Below, piece after piece: positions 26,605 to 37,330 of a stretch of 64,000 bases of DNA; position 1 is the stretch's first letter, and the number at the start of each line of letters is the position of its first letter. The position numbers were made by a program, and so were the translations under genes. The stretch covers positions 5,518,001-5,582,000 of the forward strand of contig OZ244139.1 in assembly GCA_965216205.1 (NCBI GenBank), read 5' to 3'. Origin of the DNA: CADEDH01 sp965216205. GTDB taxonomy: Bacteria > Actinomycetota > Acidimicrobiia > Acidimicrobiales > SZUA-35. Under the pieces are notes generated by a model. The model worked only from the letters and a program-made list of their open reading frames with translations. It was not told where the DNA came from and searched no databases.

Positions 26605-28677
26605 TCAGCGGACGACCACCTCGGCCAGTTCGAACCGGAAGCGCTCGTCGGTCAGGCCTGTGTCGAGGATCCACAAGAGCAGCAGGTCCCCTTCGATCCG
26701 ACCCAGGTCGCGGACGACCCGGTTGCTGCCGGCCTCGACTGTGGCCACCGGCTCGCCCCAGTCGCTCCCGTCGGGGGCGAACTCGTCGCCAACGTAGATC
26801 TCGGCCACCCAGCCCTCGGAGTTCGAGTCGAGCTCGATCCGGTTGAGCGGCACGGCATCGTCGAGCGAGATCAGGAGGCCCACACCGTCCTTCAGGCCGC
26901 CGAGGTTCGGCTGCCGGTAGTTCTCGGTCTCCCACGCCGTGGTCGGATCACGGTCGAACGCCAGGGGTGTCAGCTCCTCCCGCTCGGCCTTGTCCTCGTC
27001 GAGGGTCTGCGGGTCGAACGAGTTGATCGCGGTGATCGTGAGTCCGTCACCGCTCTCGTCGAGTGGGTTCGAGTCGGCTCCGATCCCCATCCGGTCATCC
27101 ACGTCGGTGAGGAGCGCGAGCAGCCCGATCAACACCACCACGATCGCAGCGATCACGAGCACCGGCAGGATGCGGGAGCGCCCGGTGCGGACCACCCGGT
27201 CGGCCGGAAGCGACCGGGCCTGACCGGGCCGAGACTCGCCGTGCTGGGCGTCGATCTCGATCATGTGCAACACGTCGGAATCGTCGAGCGTCGACGGTGG
27301 CTTCGGGCCGGCGGCGCGGCGTCGGGTCCGTCGACCACGGCTCGGCGGTCCGTGACTGGGCGGGGCCCAATCGGCCGGGAGCCGCTGCCCGCCCGGTGGT
27401 GAGATCGGCGCCGCCACCCCGGGAGAATCTGGTCCGTTCGCCGCCGGAACCCCACCGTGCGCACCGGGATCGACATGGTTGCCGGCCGCATCGTACTGGC
27501 CGTTCTGCGCCGGGCCCGTCGCTGGCGGCGACCCGTTCCCCCCGGCTGACGGCGGCGGCGCATGACCCGTGGCGCGGACCGCCGGTGTGGGTGCGGTATG
27601 AACGGGGCCGCCGTTTCCGCTCGGATGCACCGCATTGCCCCCGACGCCGGTGCTGGCGCCAGGCGGGTCCGGCGGTCGGGGACGATTCGGGTCGGCCCAC
27701 TGCGGGCGCGCCGGCTGACCCCCGGGCTGGCCGGGACCGCCCACCGCACCCGGCGGCAACGGCGGCACGGGGCGTGAGTGGTCGGCGTAGTCGGTGCGTA
27801 TCGGATGGGTGGGGTCGCCGGTCGCCGCCCGCAGCGCCCGGAGCACGTCAGCGAGTGCGCTCGCCCGCGTGTAGCGACGGTTCGGATCGCGATCCATCAG
27901 CCGGTCGACGATCGCATCGAGCTCGTCCGACACGTTCGGCCGGAGCGACCGCACCGTCGGCGCATCCTTCTGCAGCCGGGCCAGGGCGGTGGCCGCGTCG
28001 GTGTTGGCCTTGAACGGCACCTCACCGGTGAGCGCCTCGAACATCACCACCCCGAGCGCGTACAGATCCGACCGCGGATCGATCGGGGCCCCGCTGACCT
28101 GCTCCGGTGCGAGGTACTTCGCGGTGCCGAGCAGGGTGCCCGTCTGGGTCAGATCGGCGTCGTTGGCGGCCTTGGCGATGCCGAAGTCGGTGACCATCAC
28201 CCGCTTGTCGGGGCAGATCATGATGTTCGCCGGTTTGATGTCGCGATGGACGATCCCGGCCTGATGGGCGATGTCGAGCGCCGCCGCGATCTCGGCCGCG
28301 AAGTGGACCACGTCGACGGCGGACATCACCGTCACCTGGTCGAGGATCTGGCGGAGGGTCAGTCCCTCGATCAGCTCCATGATGATCGCCTCGAGGCCGA
28401 GCTCGCTGACCGTGTCGTGGATGGTCACGATCGAGCGATGGTCGAGCGAGGCCGCGGCCGCCGCCTCCCGCCGGAACCGCTCGACGAACGCCGCGTCGGT
28501 GGCGAGGTGTGGATGGAGGATCTTGGCCGCCACCTGTTGCCCGGTGTGGTGGTCCCGGGCGAGCCACACCTGGGCCATTCCTCCAGACGCGATGGTACGG
28601 ACCAGCTCGTAGCGTCCGCCGAGCCTCATTCCTGGTACTGCGGCCGCACCATCGGTAGGTGACGCCCAGGAGGTCAC
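26605..28677 (-). CDS. Membrane Ser/Thr protein kinase with extracytoplasmic discoidin-like domain
   Basis: A 690-residue protein from GTG 28677. A complete kinase domain is seen: glycine loop IASGGMAQV, Lys52, Glu71, HRDIKPAN (catalytic Asp146), DFG at 164-166 and YLAPEQ, so it should be active. Residues about 290-490 are a Pro/Gly-rich linker. A membrane helix (ILPVLVIAAIVVVLIGLLALL) is followed by an outside domain (ITAINSFDPQ ... AWETENYRQ ... RIELDSNSEGW). This outside domain resembles the C-terminal end of mycobacterial Rv3910 (MviN), which occupies this same position but carries MurJ plus a pseudokinase. Substrates are unknown; a cell-wall role is likely. Confidence 0.88.
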   Translation of the reverse strand: MTSWASPTDGAAAVPGMRLGGRYELVRTIASGGMAQVWLARDHHTGQQVAAKILHPHLATDAAFVERFRREAAAAASLDHRSIVTIHDTVSELGLEAIIMELIEGLTLRQILDQVTVMSAVDVVHFAAEIAAALDIAHQAGIVHRDIKPANIMICPDKRVMVTDFGIAKAANDADLTQTGTLLGTAKYLAPEQVSGAPIDPRSDLYALGVVMFEALTGEVPFKANTDAATALARLQKDAPTVRSLRPNVSDELDAIVDRLMDRDPNRRYTRASALADVLRALRAATGDPTHPIRTDYADHSRPVPPLPPGAVGGPGQPGGQPARPQWADPNRPRPPDPPGASTGVGGNAVHPSGNGGPVHTAPTPAVRATGHAPPPSAGGNGSPPATGPAQNGQYDAAGNHVDPGAHGGVPAANGPDSPGVAAPISPPGGQRLPADWAPPSHGPPSRGRRTRRRAAGPKPPSTLDDSDVLHMIEIDAQHGESRPGQARSLPADRVVRTGRSRILPVLVIAAIVVVLIGLLALLTDVDDRMGIGADSNPLDESGDGLTITAINSFDPQTLDEDKAEREELTPLAFDRDPTTAWETENYRQPNLGGLKDGVGLLISLDDAVPLNRIELDSNSEGWVAEIYVGDEFAPDGSDWGEPVATVEAGSNRVVRDLGRIEGDLLLLWILDTGLTDERFRFELAEVVVR

Positions 28678-28680
28678 GAC

Positions 28681-30759
28681 CTACACGCTACCGGTTGCCA
28701 CGACATCAGTTCGATCGGGCGTCGACGGAGCGGGCTCGTCGGGCGGGGTGCGGCCCGGCCCCGGCTCGGCGGGCGGCGAGCGCCGGCGGCGGATGCTCAC
28801 GTACCACCAGCCGCCGAGGAGGAGCAGCCCGACGGCGGAGATCAACAGGCCGAGGCCGGGGACCGCGGTCGACCGCACCTCGAAGCGTGTCGTGGCGAGA
28901 ACGCGCTGACCGTCGGGTGTCAACAGCGAGACCTGGAGCGGGGAGACGCCGAGCGACCGGGTCTGGATGTCGATGTCGATCGATGCCGTACCCGGTTCGA
29001 TCGTGATCGGCTGGCGGTTCTGCTCGACGATGATCTTGTCGCTGCGGAAGCTGAGCAGCACCTGACGGGCGCCCGACGAGTTGTTCTCGATCGTCAGCGG
29101 GATCACCGCCGACTGGGCGGCGAGCGTCACCGACTGGTTCTCGGGCAGCGCGATCGTGGCCAGCTCGGCCTCCAGCCGGCGGTTGAGCGCGACCACCCGC
29201 TCGGTGCGGTCCGCCCCGTCGCCAGCGTTGGTGAGGGCGAGCGTGGCGTCGAGCTCCGCCTCGTAGGCCTCGGGCTCGCCGGGCCCGCTCACGTGGAAGT
29301 CGCCGTAGTCGGCGAGCAACGCCACCGCGGTGGCGGTGTGATCGGTGACCGCCCGGAGATCGAGCGCCGGTCGTTCCGCCGGCTCGGCGACCTCGCGGGC
29401 CACGAGGGGCGCCAGCTCGGCCAGCGGCCTGATCCGGAGCTCGGGGGCGACCATCGCCCCCAACAGGACGTCGAGGGTGTCCGGATCGGGTTCGGCGCCG
29501 GAGTCGAGGTTCACCAGGACCGGCACGTCGGGGTCGGCGAGCGCCAACTGGGCCAGCACGCGCTGCGACCGCTCGACCGGGCCCCGGCTCGCTCCACCGA
29601 GGTCCGTGCCGATCGGCCGAGCCCACAGCTCCACGACCTCGCCCCGGTCGGTCCGTACCCGACTCGACGGCGGGGCCACCGCCGGGTCGACGGCGCCGCG
29701 ATGCAGCGCCCGCTGGACGCCCAGCGACGCCAGCTCGGTCGCTCCCGCTGCGGTCTGCCTCGCATCGATGGTGGTGGTCGCGCCGTCGAATGGCAGGCCG
29801 AGCGCTGTCGCCGACGCCCGGGTCGCGGCGAACGCCTGCCGGTACCGGTCGAGCCGCCCGATGGCGGCGAGGCTGGAGACGTCGAGCGCCGGCCGGGTCG
29901 ACAGGATCACCGTTCGCTCGCCGAGCGCCGCCGCCAAGCCCGCAGCCAGCTCGGGATCCGCCTCCAGGATTGCCAGCGCCGTCCCGTCGAGCATCGGTGC
30001 CACCGGGATCCCTGGATGGCGGTCGAGCAGCCGGGTCGCGGCCGTCACCGAGAGTCCATCGGCGCCCACCGGGAGGACCGTCGCCACGGGCGGACCGACC
30101 GGCGCCGCCCCGGCGCCGGGGGTTTCGGGCACTGGTAGTCGGATCATCTCGGTACGAAGTGAAGCGACGGTGTTGTCACCTTCGCGCAACTCGACGGTCA
30201 CGGGATAGACGCCGGCGTCGGGGATGAGCATCCGGTCGACGTCGTCGAACTGGTCGCCGGGCCGGATCGGCAGTCGAACGGTCGCCACCCCCTGTTCGAT
30301 CGGCAGCGATGTGAGCGCCACCTCGGGACGGCGATTGATCGCCACGGCCGGCTCGGCGTCGAGCTCGGCCGGGTCGAGCAGTCGGCCGTACACCGTGACG
30401 ATCACCCGTATCGATCCCTGGGCCTCGTCGCCGTCGGTCCCGCCGGCGACCGGGTCATCGCCGGGCTGCTCGCCCGCTGCGCTGTCATCGGTACCCTCGG
30501 GCCCGCTGGCGGAGCCGTCGGCCGCGTCGTCGTCGGTTGGTGCCGGCGGTGCGGGCGTCAATTCGCCGAGGGCGAACCGGAGCTCCAGCTCACCGTCGGC
30601 CGGCACGAGCGGGGTCTGCGACACCAGCTCCAGAGCGACGGGCTCGGCCGCCCCCGGCGCCGCCTGGGCACCGGCGGCCGTGCACAGCAGCATCGCGAGG
30701 AGGGCGACGACGGTGAGCACCGCGGACCGCGGCAAGCGCCGCCGACCGGCCGCGCTCAC
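28681..30759 (-). CDS. DUF6049 secreted/membrane-anchored protein
   Basis: The start is GTG 30759, overlapping the GNAT stop as GTGA; the GTG at 30774 is a less likely alternative. The protein has 692 residues. A signal peptide (AVLTVVALLAMLLCTAAGAQA) leads to a large Asp/Ala-rich extracytoplasmic region. A C-terminal anchor (GLGLLISAVGLLLLGGWWYVS) is followed by a short basic, Pro-rich tail. Architecture and position correspond to Rv3909, the DUF6049 protein upstream of the MviN/kinase gene in mycobacteria. Its role is unknown, but co-conservation with kinase and sigM genes points to the envelope. Confidence 0.82.
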   Translation of the reverse strand: MSAAGRRRLPRSAVLTVVALLAMLLCTAAGAQAAPGAAEPVALELVSQTPLVPADGELELRFALGELTPAPPAPTDDDAADGSASGPEGTDDSAAGEQPGDDPVAGGTDGDEAQGSIRVIVTVYGRLLDPAELDAEPAVAINRRPEVALTSLPIEQGVATVRLPIRPGDQFDDVDRMLIPDAGVYPVTVELREGDNTVASLRTEMIRLPVPETPGAGAAPVGPPVATVLPVGADGLSVTAATRLLDRHPGIPVAPMLDGTALAILEADPELAAGLAAALGERTVILSTRPALDVSSLAAIGRLDRYRQAFAATRASATALGLPFDGATTTIDARQTAAGATELASLGVQRALHRGAVDPAVAPPSSRVRTDRGEVVELWARPIGTDLGGASRGPVERSQRVLAQLALADPDVPVLVNLDSGAEPDPDTLDVLLGAMVAPELRIRPLAELAPLVAREVAEPAERPALDLRAVTDHTATAVALLADYGDFHVSGPGEPEAYEAELDATLALTNAGDGADRTERVVALNRRLEAELATIALPENQSVTLAAQSAVIPLTIENNSSGARQVLLSFRSDKIIVEQNRQPITIEPGTASIDIDIQTRSLGVSPLQVSLLTPDGQRVLATTRFEVRSTAVPGLGLLISAVGLLLLGGWWYVSIRRRRSPPAEPGPGRTPPDEPAPSTPDRTDVVATGSV

Positions 30760-31496
30760 GCAGGTGCATCCCACCGCAACACCAGGAGCCCGTCACGCTG
30801 CCGCACGAACCCGATGCGCTCGTACAGATCGAGGGCACGCCGGTTTCGCTCCTGGGTGTTCACGAGCACCAGGTGCACCCCCTTGCCGTGCAGCCAGCGG
30901 AGGCAATCGTTCACCAGCGACGATCCGATGCCCTGGCCGTGCAGCTCGGGGTCGACCGCCAGGCGCTGCAGGTAGCCCCGACCCCCGGCCCGGCCCGTCA
31001 CCGCATAGCCAGCGACCCGGCCCCCCACCACCGCCACCTGGAAGCGATGCACCGGCGTCGCTCGCCGGGCCTCCTTGAGGGCGAGCGCATCGAACCGCCA
31101 GAACCTCTCGAACGCCTCGCCGTCGACCTCCAGCACTCGGCCCCGATCCCACCGCCGCCCCCGGCGCAGCCGGTGGGTGGGCCGGGGCGGCTTCTCATCG
31201 ATGGTGCGGGCCAGGAGGTGGAGCCGCTCGTGCAGCTCGAAGCCCGCCTGGAAGAACGGCTCGGCCTCGTAGGGACTGAGCGCGGGGGTCACCGCCGTTG
31301 TCACGCCCCTGGCCAGCAGCTCGTCGATGCAGGATCGGATCTCGGCGGGGCTGGGTTGGCGCCTGGTCCTGGCCGGACCGACGAGCGCGACGAATGCATG
31401 GCCTTGCCATGGCGCGACCCGAAGGCGGTTCCCGCCGACGTTCGCGGCAACCGCTCGACTCAAGCCCCGGCGCGCGGGCGACGTGGTAGGTGCCAC
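30756..31496 (-). CDS. GNAT-family N-acetyltransferase
   Basis: A 246-residue protein from GTG 31496. The C-terminal GNAT domain shows VAVVGGRVAGYAVTG, the acetyl-CoA loop LQRLAVDPELHGQGIGSSLV, and VNTQERNRRALDLYERIGF. The N-terminal ~100 residues form a partial second GNAT-like half without the acetyl-CoA loop. The substrate is unknown. It is divergent from the deacetylase-like gene and heads the minus-strand run DUF6049-kinase-sigma. Confidence 0.85.
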   Translation of the reverse strand: MAPTTSPARRGLSRAVAANVGGNRLRVAPWQGHAFVALVGPARTRRQPSPAEIRSCIDELLARGVTTAVTPALSPYEAEPFFQAGFELHERLHLLARTIDEKPPRPTHRLRRGRRWDRGRVLEVDGEAFERFWRFDALALKEARRATPVHRFQVAVVGGRVAGYAVTGRAGGRGYLQRLAVDPELHGQGIGSSLVNDCLRWLHGKGVHLVLVNTQERNRRALDLYERIGFVRQRDGLLVLRWDAPA

Positions 31497-31601
31497 CCGA
31501 CCCAGCCTACGCGCCCGGCGGCCCCTCTGCCGGGCCGTCGGGGTCGCCGAGCGGGTCCTCGGCGGGATCCGCCGAGGGTTTCGCCGCTACCGTCGTAGGG
31601 C

Positions 31602-32617
<1,016 letters not shown>

Positions 32618-32621
<4 letters not shown>

Positions 32622-34033
32622 ACCGACCCGACCCGACCGACCGCTCGACCGGCGGCCGAGCCGTGAACCCCGGCGACGGCGAACCCGTGGCGCCGTCGTT
32701 CGGCGCCGCGCTCGACGAGGTCGTGGCGTCGGTCGACGGTCTGGTCGACTCGTTCACCGCCGCCGGGTACCGGCTGTATCTCGTGGGCGGCGCGGTTCGG
32801 GATCTCCTGGTCGCGACGAGCAGCGACCCAGCCGCCGACCCGGGTGTGACCGGTCGCTCCGTGACGGGCGCGGAGCTCGACCAGTTCGATCTCGACTTCA
32901 CCACCGAGGCCGTCCCCAGCGAGATCACCCGCCTCGTCGATCGCCACGCCTCGGCCGTGTGGACGCAGGGGGAGCGGTTCGGCACCATCGGGGCGAAGAT
33001 CGGCTCCCGCCTGGTGGAGATCACCACCCATCGGGCCGAGGCCTACGACGCGTCGTCCCGGAAGCCGGCCGTCACGTTCGGCCTGTCGATCGACGACGAT
33101 CTCGCCCGGCGCGATTTCACGATCAACGCCATCGCCGCGTCGCTGCCCGACGGGGGGCTCGTCGATCCGTTCGGCGGCCGGGCCGCTCTCGCCGCGGGGG
33201 TGCTCGAGACACCGCTCGAACCCGACGTGTCCTTCACCGACGACCCCCTCCGCATGCTGCGGGCCGCCCGGTTCCTCGCCCGGTTCCACCTCACGCCGGC
33301 CCCCGAGCTGGTGGCCGCTGCCACCGACGGCGCGCCCAGGCTGGCGATCGTGTCAGCCGAGCGGGTGCAGGCCGAGTTGGAGAAGCAGCTCACCGTCTCC
33401 CGACCCGAGCCCGGCTTCGGGTTCCTCGATCGGACCGGGGTGCTCGATCACGTCGTTCCGGAGCTGTCGTCGGTGGCGCCTCGGGATCGGGCCGAGGCGT
33501 TGGCACTGGTCGCCGCGCCCGGGTCCCCGCTCGTCCGTCGGGCCGGGCTGCTCCTCCCGCTGGGCACCGCCGGCGCGGCGGGGATGCTTCGTCGGCTCCG
33601 TTACGGCCGCGCCGACACGACCGACACGACCCTGCTACTCGAAGCGGCCGAGGCTGTCCTCGGCGGCGATGTCACCGACCGGCTCGTCCGTACCGTCGTC
33701 GACTCGATCGGTCTGGCCGGGGTCCCCGAGGTGGTCCAGCTCGTCGACAACGTCCGTCGCCACCGTCAGCTCCCCGACCCGAATCCGTTCCAGGCCACGG
33801 TGGCCCGCCTCGCCGACGGGGAGGATCTCGACGACCTCGAGCCTCCGGTGGGCGGGGGGGACCTGATCGACGAGCTCGGCCTCGAACCGGGACCGATCGT
33901 GGGTCGGGCGATGGCCCACCTCAAGGCGTGTCGACTCGAAACCGGCCCGATGACGGCAGCGGAGGCGATCGCCGAGGTCCAGGCCTGGCTCCGCAACGAG
34001 GCCGGCGACGACCGGGTGGGTCGGCGCCGGTGA
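32618..34033 (+). CDS. pcnA: CCA tRNA nucleotidyltransferase
   Basis: Adds or repairs the CCA end of tRNAs, needed here because tRNA-Ile does not encode CCA. GTG 32618 overlaps the deacetylase stop (GTGA); GTG 32663 is an alternative. The protein has 471 residues. The nucleotidyltransferase core has YLVGGAVRDLL, the catalytic FDLDFTTEA, GTIGAKIGSRLVEITTHRAE and RRDFTINAIAASL, then the ERV/RAARF neck. The HD phosphohydrolase region that usually follows looks degenerate: VRRAGLLLPLGTAG stands where HDIGK is expected. pcnA (Rv3907c) is likewise near Rv3909 in mycobacteria. Confidence 0.92.
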
Positions 34034-34139
34034 CAGGCCGGAAGTCGGTCCGACGGGAAGATCGGCAATCCGATCGCTAACCTTGTCTCTCGTGAGCATC
34101 GCTCGGAAGGCGACCCCCTCCACGGGGGAGGCAGGCGTG

Positions 34140-34478
34140 GTGAGCTACCGGCTCGCCCGTCAACACCTCGTCGACGCGTTCGCCCGGGGTAGGCGGAGCA
34201 CCGAGGAGATCTGCGACGCCCAACCGGAGCTGCGGCGAGTCGCTCACACGTGTGCCACACCGATCGAGGAACCATGCCCGATCTGTGACAGCGACGACCT
34301 CGTCGCCGTCACGTTCGCGTTCGGCCCCGGCCTACCCAAGCACGGGCGGGTCCTGGCCGACAGCGACGAGATGGGGAAGCTGCGGCGGCGGGGGCGGCCA
34401 GCCACGTGCTACGAGATCGAGGTGTGTCGGCACTGCTGGTGGAACCACCTCCGCGAATCGTTCGCGGTCTCTGACTAG
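34140..34478 (+). CDS. DUF5318 zinc-ribbon protein
   Basis: The start is chosen at GTG 34140 (GTG 34137 equally close) because GGGGGAGG lies just upstream; the frame is open from 34083. The protein has about 112 residues. Pairs of cysteines at CPICDS and CRHCWW could bind zinc. The VSYRLARQHLVDAFARG segment and the EEICDAQPELRRVA segment fit DUF5318. In mycobacteria the homologue (Rv0049) immediately precedes ponA1, as it does here. Function unknown. Confidence 0.85.
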   Translation: MSYRLARQHLVDAFARGRRSTEEICDAQPELRRVAHTCATPIEEPCPICDSDDLVAVTFAFGPGLPKHGRVLADSDEMGKLRRRGRPATCYEIEVCRHCWWNHLRESFAVSD

Positions 34479-34523
34479 GAGCGCTTCGGCGGCAACACGA
34501 ACGGCGAACCCCCCACTCTCCCC

Positions 34524-37316
34524 ATGAACTCCCTTCAACGCGCACTCGACCCCCTCTCCGGCCCGACCCAACCCCGCAACCGTCGCCGCAATCCGTTCTG
34601 GCGGTTCCGCCGCTTCCTGTTCGCGATCGCCCTGCTGGTGGTCGGCGGGATCGGCGCCGTGCTCTACGCCTTCGGCCAGACCGACCTCCCCCGCGACGAG
34701 TTCGATTCGATCGCCCAGACCAGCTTCCTCTGCACGGCCGAGGTCACCGCCGACTGCGGCCCCGACAACGCCACGATCATGCTGTCGACCGCCGGCGAGG
34801 ACCGCGAGGTCATCACCTATGACCAGCTGCCGCAGGGTCTGATCGACGCTGTCGTGGCGACCGAGGATCAGGACTTCTTCGTGCACCAGGGTGTGGACCC
34901 CCGGGGTATCTCCCGCGCCGCCTACCAGTACTTCCGCCAGGAGGGGGTGCTGCAGGGTGGCTCGACGATCACCCAGCAGTACGTGAAGCTCGCGTTCAAC
35001 GATGCCGAGCGCGACCTGTCCCGCAAGGTCCGGGAGGCGATCCGGGCGATCAAGCTCGAAGACGAGCTCGCCCGCGAGTGCTCGGAGTCGGGGGAGCTCG
35101 GCGACCGGACCCCGGAGCTGTGCGCCAAGGAGGAGATCCTCACCCGCTATCTCAACCGGGCCTACTTCGGGCGGGGGGCCTCGGGTGTGCAGGCGGCGGC
35201 CAGGGCCTACTTCGGCAAGGACGTCGGCGAGCTCAACGTGCCCGAGTCGGCCTACATCGCCGGGCTGTTGCGGAACCCCAACGGGGCAGACCCGCATCGA
35301 GACCCCGAGGAGGCCGATCATCGTCGTCGCTCATCGCTCCAGTTGATGCTCGAAGCCGAGTACATCACGCTGGAGGAGGCGACCGCGGCCAACGAGACCG
35401 GGTGGGACAACGTCGTCCCCCCGCCCGACCGCGAGGGACTCGGCGACGTGAAGGGCGCCGAGTGGGGCACCCAGTACTTCGTGGAGGAGGTGCGCCAGCA
35501 GCTCGACGTGCTCTACCCCAACGGCGAGATCTACACGAACGGGATCCGGGTCTACACCACGCTCGACCAGAACCTCCAGCAGGCCGCGTGGCGGGCCGCC
35601 CACGAACCGAAGCCCGACGAGGACCTCGAGGCGCGGGGCCGCCCGGAGCTCGGACCGGCGTACCTCGATCCCAACAACCCCAACGACCCGGCGGCCGCGC
35701 TCGTCAGCCTCGACGACCGGGGGCGGGTCATCGCGATGCTCGGCGGCACCGACTTCGAGAACGACGAGTTCAACCTGGCCACCAGCTCCGGCGGTGCCGG
35801 CCGCCAACCGGGGTCCACCTTCAAGACCATCGGGTTGGCCCTGGCCATCGAGCAGGGCATCTCGGCCCGCTCGCTCTATCCGGCGGTGCCCGGGGTGACC
35901 CGGATCGGCGGGGTCTGCTCCGACGCCGAGGGTCCGTGGCAGGTCACCGGTGGCTCGAGCGGTCAGAACCGCTACCGGGACCTGATCGATGCGCTGCAGT
36001 GGTCGTCGAATGTGGTGTTCGCCCAGCTCGTCGTCGACATCCGCCCCGATCTGCTCGCCGGCATGGCCCACGAGCTCGGCGTCACCTCCGACCTCAACCA
36101 GCCCGATACCGGCACGCCGCCGTGCTCGCTCATCCTCGGTAGTAAAGAGGTGCCGGTCATCGACATGGCCGGCGTCTACTCGGTGTTCGAGCGGGGTGGG
36201 ACCCAGCTCGACCCCGTCCTGATCGAGCGCATCGAGAACGTCGACGGGGAGGTCGTGTGCTGGTACCCGGTCGACGGCGTCTGCGCGGAGGGACCGGACC
36301 GCCAGGGCGATCAGGTGCTGAACCCGTCCACCGCTCACCAGGTCAACTTCGCCCTCGTCGCCAACGCCAACGAGGGGACCGGTCGAGCTGCCGCGTGGTC
36401 GGAGGATCGGCCGGTCGCCGGCAAGACCGGCACGTCGCAGAACAACGTCGACGGCTGGTTCGCCGGGTTCGGGTGCGGGATCACCACCGCGGTGTGGGTG
36501 GGGTACGACGGCGAGACGCAACGCCCGATGATCGACTTCCGCAAGCCACGCGACGACGGCGGGATCGACACCCCCAAGGACGAGCAGGGTCGCTACATCG
36601 ACGATCGCGACTGGGCCAACATCGAGGGCGGCAACATGCCCACCTGGATCTGGAAGGCGTTCATGCAGGACGCCACCACAGCGATGCCGCCGTGCGAACC
36701 GATCCAGGTCGAGACCGAGTTCCCCGGCGTCCGACTCAACCAGGAGCTGTCGATCACCACGCTCCCGCCGTGTGGTGTGGAGCTGGACCGGTTCGGCTAC
36801 CCCTACGGCAGCGACGCCGACAGCTTCCGCTACCTCGAGCCGACGACCCCACCCGACGAGAGCACGTCGTCGACCGACTCGTCGGAGCCCCCGGACTCGA
36901 CACGATCGGGTTCCACCTCGCCGCCCGACACCACCCAACCGCCGACCACGCCGCCGCCAACGACCGCGCCGCCCACCACAGCGCCGACGACCACGGCGCC
37001 GACCACGACCCAGGGCAACGGGAACGGCAACGGGAACGGCAACGGGGTGGGCCCGCCGTCGTCGGAGCCGGAGGGGCCGCCACCGCCGACCGGGGTGAAC
37101 CTCGCCCGCAACACCTCGTACTTCAACAGCCCCTATCGCAACGCCCCGTATCTCAACGCCCCCTATCTCAACAACAATGACAACGACGGCGAGATCCTCG
37201 AGGGCGACGGTGAGCAGGAACCGCCGCCCACCACCGCACCGTGCGTGGCACCGGAGCTGTGGGGCCAGCAGCTCAACCCGGCCGGTCCCCAGACGACCGA
37301 CCCCGGCGACGGCTAG
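34524..37316 (+). CDS. ponA: Class A penicillin-binding protein (transglycosylase/transpeptidase)
   Basis: Polymerises and crosslinks peptidoglycan. The protein has 930 residues. The order is an N-terminal membrane helix (FLFAIALLVVGGIGAVLYAF), a GT51 domain with catalytic Glu114 in ATEDQDFFVHQGVDP and GGSTITQQYVKLAF, then the transpeptidase with STFK at 431-434, SSN at 494-496 and KTGTS at 634-638. The C-terminal ~190 residues are Thr/Pro/Ser-rich, then a (Gly-Asn)n stretch, then a short repeat (NSPYRNAPYLNAPYLN) and an acidic end. The tail is longer than that of most PonA proteins. ATG 34524 follows DUF5318 by 45 bp. Confidence 0.96.
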   Translation: MNSLQRALDPLSGPTQPRNRRRNPFWRFRRFLFAIALLVVGGIGAVLYAFGQTDLPRDEFDSIAQTSFLCTAEVTADCGPDNATIMLSTAGEDREVITYDQLPQGLIDAVVATEDQDFFVHQGVDPRGISRAAYQYFRQEGVLQGGSTITQQYVKLAFNDAERDLSRKVREAIRAIKLEDELARECSESGELGDRTPELCAKEEILTRYLNRAYFGRGASGVQAAARAYFGKDVGELNVPESAYIAGLLRNPNGADPHRDPEEADHRRRSSLQLMLEAEYITLEEATAANETGWDNVVPPPDREGLGDVKGAEWGTQYFVEEVRQQLDVLYPNGEIYTNGIRVYTTLDQNLQQAAWRAAHEPKPDEDLEARGRPELGPAYLDPNNPNDPAAALVSLDDRGRVIAMLGGTDFENDEFNLATSSGGAGRQPGSTFKTIGLALAIEQGISARSLYPAVPGVTRIGGVCSDAEGPWQVTGGSSGQNRYRDLIDALQWSSNVVFAQLVVDIRPDLLAGMAHELGVTSDLNQPDTGTPPCSLILGSKEVPVIDMAGVYSVFERGGTQLDPVLIERIENVDGEVVCWYPVDGVCAEGPDRQGDQVLNPSTAHQVNFALVANANEGTGRAAAWSEDRPVAGKTGTSQNNVDGWFAGFGCGITTAVWVGYDGETQRPMIDFRKPRDDGGIDTPKDEQGRYIDDRDWANIEGGNMPTWIWKAFMQDATTAMPPCEPIQVETEFPGVRLNQELSITTLPPCGVELDRFGYPYGSDADSFRYLEPTTPPDESTSSTDSSEPPDSTRSGSTSPPDTTQPPTTPPPTTAPPTTAPTTTAPTTTQGNGNGNGNGNGVGPPSSEPEGPPPPTGVNLARNTSYFNSPYRNAPYLNAPYLNNNDNDGEILEGDGEQEPPPTTAPCVAPELWGQQLNPAGPQTTDPGDG

Positions 37317-37330
37317 GCGGGACCGGGTCG

